Source of the DNA: Actinocrinis sp035653575
Lineage (GTDB): Bacteria; Actinomycetota; Actinomycetes; Streptomycetales; Catenulisporaceae
Direction: 5' to 3'
Assembly: GCF_035653575.1 (NCBI RefSeq)
Contig: NZ_DASRBQ010000097.1
Location: 1-64,000, forward strand
Length of the DNA: 64,000 bases
The position numbers were made by a program, and so were the translations under genes. Below the pieces are notes generated by a model that was given only the letters and a program-made list of their open reading frames with translations, was not told the origin of the DNA and did no database searches. Below, piece after piece: positions 43,958 through 51,495 of this stretch. Each line of letters begins with the position of its first letter. The first letter of the stretch is position 1.

Positions 43958-45328
43958 GTGATTCAACCGGCGTCCGACATGCCGCGGGGTAATGCTCCTT
44001 ACGTGACCCGCATCGCATCGTTCGATGGACTGCCGGACCTGGGCTCGCTGGGCTTCACTGCCAGGCGAGCCCGCGGGTCGCTATCCCGGGTCGCGTCGGG
44101 AGCGGCCCTGACGGCGATAGAGCGCAGGGTCTCAGGGCTCGACATTTCTGCTTCGGCGAGAACGTCATCCAACGCTACGCCGTGGGCGCTGTCGGCTTTG
44201 GGCCTCGGGATCGGGTTGGCGGCCTCCGTGGCGGTCACATCTGGCCTGGTCAACGCCGCAACCAACGCTGCATCAACTGCTGCCGACGCGCTGTGGCGCG
44301 GCTCGCAGCGGCGCCGGGGAGTCCACATCAACCCCGCCGCGCTTCATCTGCACTGCACCACGGCTCGGCCACCTCAGGCCGCCGAGCCGGTCTCTGTGCT
44401 GATAGCGATGCGGCACGAGCCCGCTCCAGCGGTCGCCGCGATACGCGCCGCGCTGCGGCAGCGCGGGGTCGACCATCTGGACATCGTCGTGCTCGATGAC
44501 GGCTGCCCGCAGGAAACGAGGACCGCTCTGCGGCGCGAGTTCGGCGACGATCCCCGAGTGCGGATACTCGCCGCTGCGCCGCTGCCTCGTGGCTGGTCGC
44601 CGCGTGCGCACCGCTATCACCAGCTCGCCGTCGCCGCTCGTGGCAGAGTTCTGATTTTTGCCGAGCCGTGCGCACCGTTGGGGCCGCACGCGGCCGCGGC
44701 CGCCACGGCACTGCTGCGTGGCGAGCAGCTCGACCTCGCGGTGCTCGACACTGGTCGGCCAGCGCCGAAGTCGGCCGATCCGCAATCCGCTCACGGCATC
44801 GACGCTCAGTCAGCCGCGCCGCCACGGGCGGAGTCATGGCAGGCGGAGGCACAGCAGGCGCGGACTCCTCGTGCGGGCGACCACGGCTCGGTAAGAGACG
44901 AAGCGAACGACGAACACACACGCGTGCGCCCGGCGGCGCACAGTCTGCACGGCCACCACCGTTCAAGCCGCGCGTATGGCAGCAGCGGGACACGCCTGGG
45001 CCTTGGCCTGGGAACGGGCGCAGGCCGTACGCACCCGGGCCGGTTCGCTGTCGCCGTCGACGCCGACGCCTACTGGCGCATCGGCGGCTATCGCGCCGCG
45101 GCGACGGACCCGGATCCGCTCGCGCTGCTGCGCACGGTCCGCCGGGCCAGCGGTCGCGTCGCGGTCGCCGACGGCCGCCGGGTCATCCCGCCGGCTCAGC
45201 AGCTGGAACCGTTGCTGCCGCCCGACCCCGAAGCCGAAGCACAGTGGGAGAGCCAGCACAGCAGCCGCGCATCGCTCACCGGCACCGCGCGACGCGTTCT
45301 CGCCGCCCTGGTCGGCTCACGGCCGTGA
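43958..45328 (+). CDS. Divergent family-2 glycosyltransferase-like protein
   Basis: Up to 456 residues; starts at GTG 43958, ATG 43979 or GTG 44003 are possible. After an N-terminal region with one hydrophobic segment (ALSALGLGIGLAASVAVTSG), a GT-A fold begins: VSVLIAMRHEP, LDIVVLDDGC, GRVLIFAEPCAPL. At that last position active enzymes have a DXD metal site (usually DAD), which is missing here. A low-complexity insert (about 270-345) precedes FAVAVDADAYWRIGGYRA. It is followed after 25 bp by a CrtI-type flavoprotein, as in carotenoid-glycosylating gene pairs. Activity is uncertain. Confidence 0.65.
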   Translation: MIQPASDMPRGNAPYVTRIASFDGLPDLGSLGFTARRARGSLSRVASGAALTAIERRVSGLDISASARTSSNATPWALSALGLGIGLAASVAVTSGLVNAATNAASTAADALWRGSQRRRGVHINPAALHLHCTTARPPQAAEPVSVLIAMRHEPAPAVAAIRAALRQRGVDHLDIVVLDDGCPQETRTALRREFGDDPRVRILAAAPLPRGWSPRAHRYHQLAVAARGRVLIFAEPCAPLGPHAAAAATALLRGEQLDLAVLDTGRPAPKSADPQSAHGIDAQSAAPPRAESWQAEAQQARTPRAGDHGSVRDEANDEHTRVRPAAHSLHGHHRSSRAYGSSGTRLGLGLGTGAGRTHPGRFAVAVDADAYWRIGGYRAAATDPDPLALLRTVRRASGRVAVADGRRVIPPAQQLEPLLPPDPEAEAQWESQHSSRASLTGTARRVLAALVGSRP

Positions 45329-45353
45329 CACAGCCGGGTAAAGTCTGTGCGCT

Positions 45354-46733
45354 GTGGCAAGGATCATCGTGGTCGGGGCTGGAATGGCCGGGCTCGCGGC
45401 CGCTGCTCGCCTGGCGACGCGCGACAACAGCGTGCTCGTGTGTGAAGCCTCTGATTCGGTCGGCGGTGCGCTCGGCTCGTGGCGGCACGACGATCTCGTG
45501 TTCGACACCGGGGCCTACACGCTGACCCTGCCCGCCGCGTACCGCGACCTGTTCATCAAGACCGGTTCGCGCAAGAAGAGCGCCGCCGCCACGCTCGAAG
45601 ACCGCCTCGACCTTCAGCCGCTCGATCCCGTTCGGCGCTACTTCTTCCCCGACGGCACCCGGCTCGACCTGCCGAACGCCTCGCGCGGCCGGCTGGTGGC
45701 GGCGTTCGACGAGGCGCTTGGCAGCGGCGCCGGCGCGGCCTGGCTACGCGTCGTCGACCAAGGCAGCCGGGTATGGGACGTGATCCGGCCCGCGCTCATC
45801 GAGGCACCAGGCGCCGGCGGACGCGAGCTTGCCCGCCTACTGCGCACGACAGCCGGGCGACGCGCGCTCACGCCCTTTCGCTCGTTGCGGCAGGTGGCGA
45901 GCCGCTGGTTCGACGACCCGAGGCTGTTCCTCCTCCTCGACGACTACGCCCGGCAAGCCGGTGCCGATCCGCGCAGCGCGCCGACGGCTCTGGCGGCGCG
46001 CATCTACGTCGAGCAGGCGTTCGGCGCTTGGCGGATCGTGGGTGGCATGCACAAGCTCGCTGAGGAGCTGGGCCAGCGCGTTCTGGATCGTGGCGCCGAG
46101 ATCCGACACGGCGCACGTGTGGCGCGCATCGAGCGGTCCACGTCCGGAGCGTTGAGCGGCGTGACGTTGGAAAGCGGCGAGCGGATCGCGGCTGACGTGG
46201 TCGTTGCGGATGTGGACCGGGCGGTCTTGGCCAGGCTGCTCGGGAGGCAGGAAAGTGAGGCTGCTTACTCGGCTGCGATCACAACGTTCTGCTTGGTCGT
46301 AGAGCACAACGCCGCGCCGCCGATGCCACACGAGTCCGTGCTGCTCGCCGAGAACGGCCCCGCGGTACGTGTCCACGTTGCCGCTGAGCAGCCGGCGGCC
46401 TGGACGGTGCACGTGCCGGCGAACGGGAATCAGCAGCCTGATCTCGGTGAGGTTCTCGATCTGCTCGCGTCGCGCGGCCTCGACGTGCGCGGGAAGGCGC
46501 GCGTGGTGCATACGATCACGGCCTCGGATCGCGAAGCGGCAACCGGCGTGCCCGGCGGCGCCGCGTACGGACCGGCAGTCAACGATCTGCGTTCGGCGCT
46601 GTTGCGCTCACCGGTGAAGCAGCCGGTGCCAGGGCTCTTTCACGTCGGAGCATCGGCGCGACCAGGGAGCGGGCTCTCGTTCGCCGCGCTGTCCGGATGG
46701 CAGGCCGCAGAGCTCATCCAACCGCGACGCTAG
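45354..46733 (+). CDS. CrtI/phytoene desaturase-like FAD-dependent oxidoreductase
   Basis: 459 residues. The dinucleotide-binding start is IIVVGAGMAGLAAAARLA, followed by CEASDSVGGALGSWRHDD and DTGAYTLTLPAAYRDLF, the pattern of carotenoid desaturases and amine oxidases. The C-terminal flavin segment is GLFHVGASARPGSGLSFAALSG. It could act on a polyprenyl or carotenoid substrate; a polyprenyl diphosphate synthase gene is only 1 kb downstream beyond the convergent metF. Exact substrate unknown. The GTG start lacks a strong ribosome-binding site, suggesting coupling to the gene before it. Confidence 0.8.
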   Translation: MARIIVVGAGMAGLAAAARLATRDNSVLVCEASDSVGGALGSWRHDDLVFDTGAYTLTLPAAYRDLFIKTGSRKKSAAATLEDRLDLQPLDPVRRYFFPDGTRLDLPNASRGRLVAAFDEALGSGAGAAWLRVVDQGSRVWDVIRPALIEAPGAGGRELARLLRTTAGRRALTPFRSLRQVASRWFDDPRLFLLLDDYARQAGADPRSAPTALAARIYVEQAFGAWRIVGGMHKLAEELGQRVLDRGAEIRHGARVARIERSTSGALSGVTLESGERIAADVVVADVDRAVLARLLGRQESEAAYSAAITTFCLVVEHNAAPPMPHESVLLAENGPAVRVHVAAEQPAAWTVHVPANGNQQPDLGEVLDLLASRGLDVRGKARVVHTITASDREAATGVPGGAAYGPAVNDLRSALLRSPVKQPVPGLFHVGASARPGSGLSFAALSGWQAAELIQPRR

Positions 46734-46768
46734 GCCGACGGGGGGACAGACGGCTGCGCCGGATCAGG

Positions 46769-47704
46769 TCAGACGGCGGCGAGGCCGGCCGGGGTGTGCG
46801 CCTCGCGCAGGTTCTGGTGCACCTCGAGCGTCGCGGTCGACGCATTCAGCGTGATGAAGTGCAGGCCCGGCACGCCCTCCGCGAGGAGGCGGGCGCCCAG
46901 CTGTGTCGCGTGCTCGATGCCGATCCGGCGGACCGCGGCGTTGTCGTCGGCGACCGCGTGGATGCGCTCGCCGAGCTGCTTGGGGAACGTGCCGCCGCTG
47001 AGCGTGACCATCCGCTCGATCTGCGCCGCACGGGTCACCGGCATCAGTCCGGCGATGATCGGGATGTCGCACCCGGCCGCTGCGACCCGATCGCGCAGCC
47101 GGAGGTAGTGCTCCGCGTCGAAGACCATCTGGGTGATCGCGAAGTCGGCCCCGGCGCGGCACTTGGCCACGAAGTGCCGGATCTCGTCGTCCCAGTCAGC
47201 CGAGCGCGGGTGCTTCTCCGGGAAGGCCGCGACGCCGACGCAGAAGTCGCCGGACTCCTTGACCAGCCGCACCAGCTCGATCGCGTACTCGATGCCCTGC
47301 GGGTGCTTGATCCACTCGCCGCGCGGGTTGCCGGGCGGGTCGCCGCGCACGGCCAGAATGTTGCGCACCCCGGCGTCCGCGTAACGGCCGATGATCCGCC
47401 GCAGCTCGCCGATCGAGTGATTCACCGCGGTCAGGTGTCCGACCGGGGTCAGCGTGGTCTCGGTCGCGACCCGCTCCGCCTCGGAGGCCGTGTTCTCGCG
47501 GGTAGAGCCGCCGGCGCCGTAGGTGATCGACACGAAGTCGGGGCCGACGCACTCGACCCGGCGCAGCGCCTTCCACAGCTGCTGCTCCTGCTCGGGGTTG
47601 CGAGCCGGCATGAACTCGAAGGACATCGTCGGCGCCCCGCGAGATAGCAGTTCGCGGACGGTCACGGCCCGGTCCGTACGAATGCTGGGGATGCCGAGTG
47701 CCAT
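46769..47704 (-). CDS. metF: Methylenetetrahydrofolate reductase
   Basis: 311-residue flavin TIM-barrel enzyme that makes 5-methyltetrahydrofolate for methionine synthesis. Recognisable segments: MSFEFMPARNPEQEQQL (conserved Glu near 30), DFVSITYGAGGSTRENT, ILAVRGDPPGNPRGEW, and DFAITQMVFDAEHYLRL. Length fits the bacterial type. It is divergent from the polyprenyl synthase gene (74 bp between starts), the same arrangement as Rv2172c/Rv2173 in Mycobacterium tuberculosis. Confidence 0.95.
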   Translation of the reverse strand: MALGIPSIRTDRAVTVRELLSRGAPTMSFEFMPARNPEQEQQLWKALRRVECVGPDFVSITYGAGGSTRENTASEAERVATETTLTPVGHLTAVNHSIGELRRIIGRYADAGVRNILAVRGDPPGNPRGEWIKHPQGIEYAIELVRLVKESGDFCVGVAAFPEKHPRSADWDDEIRHFVAKCRAGADFAITQMVFDAEHYLRLRDRVAAAGCDIPIIAGLMPVTRAAQIERMVTLSGGTFPKQLGERIHAVADDNAAVRRIGIEHATQLGARLLAEGVPGLHFITLNASTATLEVHQNLREAHTPAGLAAV

Positions 47705-47778
47705 GCGTTCACTGTATCCGCCGACCCAGGGGGTACCAGGGCCGTTTCAGCGGATGAGACGACGTAGGCTCGGGTTTT

Positions 47779-49035
47779 GTGAAAGACGAGCACGTGAACG
47801 GCCATGCCCTCGAGCCGAGCGATTCCCGGGATGCTTCCCGGGCTCGTGCGGCCGACGCCGCGGACTCCTCCGCTGCGAACTCTCCCGCTGCGGACCGCGC
47901 GACCGCGGCGCTGGATCGCTACGACCTTCGCGCCCGCGTGTCCGCCGTGCTGACCGCCTTCCTCGACAGCCAGGAGGTGCTCCTGGCCGAGGTGAGCGCG
48001 GACCTGGCGCCGGTGGTCGCGGCGCTGCGAGAGTTCCTGGACGGCGGGAAGCGGATGCGCCCGGCGTTCTGCTACTGGGGCTGGCGAGCCGCGGGAGGGG
48101 TGGAAGGCGGGACGGGAGGCGGGGCCGATGACGACACCGGCATCGAGGCCGCGGAGGCGGCGGCGGTGCGTGCGGCGGCGGCCCTGGAACTGCTCCAGGC
48201 CTCCGCGCTGATCCACGACGACTACATCGACGGTTCGGACACCCGGCGCGGCGCTCCGGCCATCCACCGCCGATTCGAGCGGCTTCACCGGGACGGCGGC
48301 TGGGAGGGCGAGCCGGAGCGGTTCGGCGCGGCGGCGGCCGTGCTGCTCGGGGACATCACCCTGACCTGGTGCGACGAGCTGTTCACGCGCTGCGGGCTGG
48401 AAGCGTTACGGATCCAAGCGGCCCGGCCAGTTTTCGACCTGATGCGCTCGGAGGTCATGGCCGGGCAGTACCTTGACGTGCTCGCTCAGGCGCGCGGGCT
48501 TTCGGTCTCGACCCCGCAGGAGACGCTCGCCCGAGCCCGCACCGTGCTGCGGTACAAGTCGGCGAAGTACACCATCGAGCGGCCGCTTCAGCTCGGCGCG
48601 GCGCTGGCGACCGGCATCGCGGACGGCCCGCTCACTGCCGCGCTCTCCCGCTACGGGCTGCCGCTCGGCGAGGCGTTCCAGCTGCGCGACGACGTGCTGG
48701 GCGTGTTCGGCGACCCGGCGGCGACCGGCAAGCCGGCCGGTGACGATCTGCGCGAGGGCAAGCAGACGGTGCTCGTCGCGCTCGCGGCCCAGCAGGCGAC
48801 GGAGACTCAGGCCAAGGCGCTGCGCTCCGGGCTCGGCGATGCGCGGCTCGACGAGGCGGGAGTCGAGACCCTGCGCTCGGTGATCGCTGAAACCGGCGCG
48901 CTGGCTGAGGTCGAGGCGCGGATCAGCGAACTGACACAGACCGCGTTGGCGGCGCTCGACGCGGCACCGATCACCGCCGAAGCGCGCGAGGTGCTGGGCG
49001 AGCTCGCGGTCGCGGCGACGGCGCGGCACGGCTGA
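47779..49035 (+). CDS. Polyprenyl (geranylgeranyl-type) diphosphate synthase
   Basis: 418-residue chain-elongating prenyltransferase. The first aspartate-rich motif is HDDYIDGSDTRRG (Asp147, 148, 151), the second is LRDDVLGVFGD (Asp304-305). GKRMRP near 90 binds the diphosphate. A hydrophilic N-terminal extension of about 50 residues is dispensable-looking. It corresponds by position to idsA2 (Rv2173) of mycobacteria. Its product could feed the CrtI-like flavoprotein or the cell-envelope lipid carriers (inference). GTG start at 47779. Confidence 0.93.
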   Translation: MKDEHVNGHALEPSDSRDASRARAADAADSSAANSPAADRATAALDRYDLRARVSAVLTAFLDSQEVLLAEVSADLAPVVAALREFLDGGKRMRPAFCYWGWRAAGGVEGGTGGGADDDTGIEAAEAAAVRAAAALELLQASALIHDDYIDGSDTRRGAPAIHRRFERLHRDGGWEGEPERFGAAAAVLLGDITLTWCDELFTRCGLEALRIQAARPVFDLMRSEVMAGQYLDVLAQARGLSVSTPQETLARARTVLRYKSAKYTIERPLQLGAALATGIADGPLTAALSRYGLPLGEAFQLRDDVLGVFGDPAATGKPAGDDLREGKQTVLVALAAQQATETQAKALRSGLGDARLDEAGVETLRSVIAETGALAEVEARISELTQTALAALDAAPITAEAREVLGELAVAATARHG

Positions 49036-49065
49036 CCGGGCGCGTCGAGAGGAGACAATGCCCGG

Positions 49066-49572
49066 GTGCGTACGGGTTTGTTGCCGAGGGATGAGGCATC
49101 GCGCGGGCTGATGGGCGATCGGCAGGCGGCGGTGAAAGCTGCGACTTGCGGGTCTGCGGCGCTGGCACTGGCACTCGTCCTGCTCGTCTCGGGCTGCTCG
49201 AGCGCGGCTCGAGGAGGTGCGACGGCGCACCGTGGCGGCTCGGCCTCATCCGGCATCGCTTGTTCGGCCTCAAGTACTCCCCCGTCAGGGATGTCGGTTC
49301 TCACGGTCACTCAGTTGCCTTCGCAGGCCGTCGCAACGCTGCGGTTGATCGCGTCCGGCGGCCCGTACCCCTACCCGGAGGACGACACCGTCTACGGAAA
49401 CTACAGCGGCGCGTTACCTCGTGAGCGCTACGGCTATTACCACGAATTCACGGTCGTGACTCCAGGCTCCACTACCCGTGGCGCCCGGCGGGTGGTAACC
49501 GGGGCCGGCGGTGAGGACTACTACACCGCGGATCACTACGGCACGTTCGACTGGATTGCCTGCGCGAACTGA
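49066..49572 (+). CDS. Guanyl-specific ribonuclease of the RNase Sa (N1/T1) family, lipoprotein
   Basis: 168 residues. A lipobox (VSGC, Cys44) suggests anchoring outside the membrane. The catalytic domain (about 64-168) closely follows RNase Sa: LIASGGPYPYPEDD, YGYYHEFTVVTPG, TRGARRVVTG, EDYYTADHYGTF. The active-site set is complete: Glu127, Arg138, Arg142 and His157. Cys66 and Cys166 would form the family's terminal disulfide. It cleaves single-stranded RNA after guanosine. No barstar-like inhibitor gene is visible nearby. An internal start at the later ATG (residue 16) is possible. Confidence 0.9.
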   Translation: MRTGLLPRDEASRGLMGDRQAAVKAATCGSAALALALVLLVSGCSSAARGGATAHRGGSASSGIACSASSTPPSGMSVLTVTQLPSQAVATLRLIASGGPYPYPEDDTVYGNYSGALPRERYGYYHEFTVVTPGSTTRGARRVVTGAGGEDYYTADHYGTFDWIACAN

Positions 49573-49787
49573 GGGATTGCGGTCAGCAAGGAAACTCGCC
49601 CGGGAACATACGCCGCCTACTCGAACACTTTTGGTTACCGACGAGTCGTCGACACAGAGTCACGCTGCACTGGAGTCTGAAAGCTTCAAAAGCCGCAAAT
49701 GCGGCAAATCGCCGTCACGCTCGGTGAAGGGCAGCATCCCGAGCGAGAAGTTTTGTCGAAAGGGTCGCCAAGCGCTGAAGGCCCATG

Positions 49788-49793
49788 AATAAT
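49788..49793 (+). promoter_or_regulatory. Possible -10 element of the 6C-type RNA
   Basis: AATAAT, 6 bases before the first hairpin, would place the start site at about 49800. No convincing -35 element was found. Confidence 0.35.
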
Positions 49794-49799
49794 CCTCTT

Positions 49800-50124
49800 C
49801 GAGGCCTCGTCGTCCCCCCGTGCGATGGGGCCTCGCCCCGAGTGACGCGTACAGGCGGGTCCCTCCCCCGTGGGGATCACGCCGGAGCGCGTCCGGGCGC
49901 CGGCCCCTCCCCCCGTGGGGGTCAGGCGCCTAACCACGGTGCGTGCGTGGTCCCTCCCCCCGTGGGGATCCCCGCACCGCTCGGCGTCGGAACCGCCCCT
50001 CGCCGCCCGCAGTGTCCTCCCCCGGGACCGTGGCGGTGAACCCCTCCGACGCCCGCGGAGAGTCCTCGACAACTCTCCGCCGCGGCCTCGTCGCTCCCCC
50101 GTGCGACGAGGCCGCCTCATTTTT
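49800..50124 (+). ncRNA. 6C-type small RNA, expanded to six C-rich hairpins
   Basis: Six hairpins expose C-rich loops: TCCCCCCGTG at 49800-49835 (13-bp stem with two G-T wobbles), 49858-49878, 49902-49923 and 49949-49970 (6-bp stems), TCCCCCG at 50014-50028 (4-bp stem) and TCCCCCGT at 50082-50115 (13-bp perfect stem) followed by TTTTT. Stem pairs change in a compensating way between copies (for example T-A in one, C-G in another), which supports an RNA. Known actinobacterial 6C RNAs have two such hairpins and use the C-rich loops to pair with G-rich mRNA sites such as ribosome-binding sites. Confidence 0.7.
50082..50124 (+). terminator. Intrinsic terminator of the 6C-type RNA
   Basis: Thirteen-bp perfect stem GCGGCCTCGTCGC/GCGACGAGGCCGC with loop TCCCCCGT, then CTCATTTTT. 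Confidence 0.85.
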
Positions 50125-50243
50125 CGCGGCAGTACGGTCTGTCACGGCGCGGCACAACACAGTGCGGCGCGGCGCCGCGAAATTCATGGAACGCTCAGAT
50201 CAGACTCACGGCAGCCGAACGGGCCTCCGGAACCGTGGTCGGC

Positions 50244-51482
50244 ATGAGCCAAGTGATCTACGACCGGCCGCCCGGCCTCGACGACGGCACCCAACCGCCC
50301 CGGCAACGTACCCGCCTCGTGGAGATCGTGATCCCGGTTTACAACGAGCAATTGGTACTGGCCGACAGCGTGCATCGGCTTCACGCCTACCTCGCAGAGA
50401 ATCTGCCTTACCCCTTCCGCATCACGATCGCGGACAACGCGTCGACCGACGAGACCTGGGCTGTGGCTCTCGACCTCGCGGAGCGCTATCCGCACGTCGA
50501 TGCGGTACACCTCGACCAGAAGGGTCGGGGTCGCGCGCTGCGCACCGTGTGGGAGGCGAGCGACGCCGAGGTTGTCGCCTACATGGACGTCGACCTCTCG
50601 ACCGGACTTGACGCGTTCCTGCCGTTGATCGCGCCGCTCATGTCGGGGCACTCAGATCTGGCGATCGGCTCTCGGCTGGCGCGCGGCGCGGCCGTGGTGC
50701 GCGGGCCGAAGCGCGAATTCATCTCCCGCACCTACAACCTGATGCTGCGCTCGGCGATGGCCGCCCGGTTCTCGGACGCGCAGTGCGGCTTCAAGGCCGG
50801 GCGCACCGAAATTATCAAGGCCCTGCTTCCCCAGGTGCAGGATCAGGCCTGGTTCTTCGACACCGAGCTGCTGCTGCTCGCCGAGCGCAGCGGGCTGCGG
50901 ATCCACGAGGTCCCGGTGGACTGGGTGGACGACCCGGACAGCCGGGTGGACATCGTGCAGACCGCGCTCGACGATCTGCGCGGCATGTGGCGAGTCGGCC
51001 GACAGGCACTGCGTGGAGGCTTCAAAGCGCCGGTGCAGGCGCGTGTACTGGCCGCGCAGCTGCCGCAGGGCATGCGAAACCAGCTGCCGAGCTTCGCGAT
51101 CATCGGTGTCGCGAGCACCCTGGCTTATCTGCTGCTCTATTGGGTGCTGCGCGCCGTGTGCCCGGCGTACCTCGCCAACACCCTCGCGCTGGCCCTCACC
51201 GCGATCGCCAACACGGCCGCGAACCGGCGCTACACCTTCGGCGTGCGCGGCAGTGCCAACGCCCTGCGACACCAGTTCGAAGGCGGCGTCGCGTTCCTCA
51301 TCGGCCTCGCCCTGACGAACGGTGCGCTCGCGGTGCTGAGCGCCGCCGCGCCGGGTACCTCCCATGCGGTCGAGCTGGCTACCCTCATCGCGGCGAACGC
51401 GATGGCCACCCTCATCCGATTCCTGCTGATGCGCGCCTGGGTCTTCAATCCCCGGCGCGCCGGTCAGCCCAAGCGTCCGTAG
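50244..51482 (+). CDS. Membrane glycosyltransferase: GT2 domain fused to GtrA-like domain
   Basis: 412 residues. The N-terminal GT2 domain (about 20-260) has VEIVIPVYNEQ, ITIADNASTDETW and the metal-binding YMDVDLSTG; it resembles polyprenol-phosphate sugar synthases (DPMS-like). The C-terminal GtrA domain (about 275-405) has four membrane helices and is thought to flip or hold the lipid-linked sugar. The next gene, 13 bp downstream, is a GT39 transferase that would use that donor. ATG 50244 is preferred over GTG 50235. Confidence 0.88.
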   Translation: MSQVIYDRPPGLDDGTQPPRQRTRLVEIVIPVYNEQLVLADSVHRLHAYLAENLPYPFRITIADNASTDETWAVALDLAERYPHVDAVHLDQKGRGRALRTVWEASDAEVVAYMDVDLSTGLDAFLPLIAPLMSGHSDLAIGSRLARGAAVVRGPKREFISRTYNLMLRSAMAARFSDAQCGFKAGRTEIIKALLPQVQDQAWFFDTELLLLAERSGLRIHEVPVDWVDDPDSRVDIVQTALDDLRGMWRVGRQALRGGFKAPVQARVLAAQLPQGMRNQLPSFAIIGVASTLAYLLLYWVLRAVCPAYLANTLALALTAIANTAANRRYTFGVRGSANALRHQFEGGVAFLIGLALTNGALAVLSAAAPGTSHAVELATLIAANAMATLIRFLLMRAWVFNPRRAGQPKRP

Positions 51483-51495
51483 CGGAGTACTTCAC

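Noticed and set aside
49858..49970. Possible CRISPR array: three 21-22 bp GC-rich repeats
   Set aside because: Spacing is irregular (44 and 47 bases start to start), repeats are too short for actinomycete type I-E arrays, there are no cas genes, and the repeats form covarying hairpins with a constant C-loop, which fits a 6C-type RNA better.
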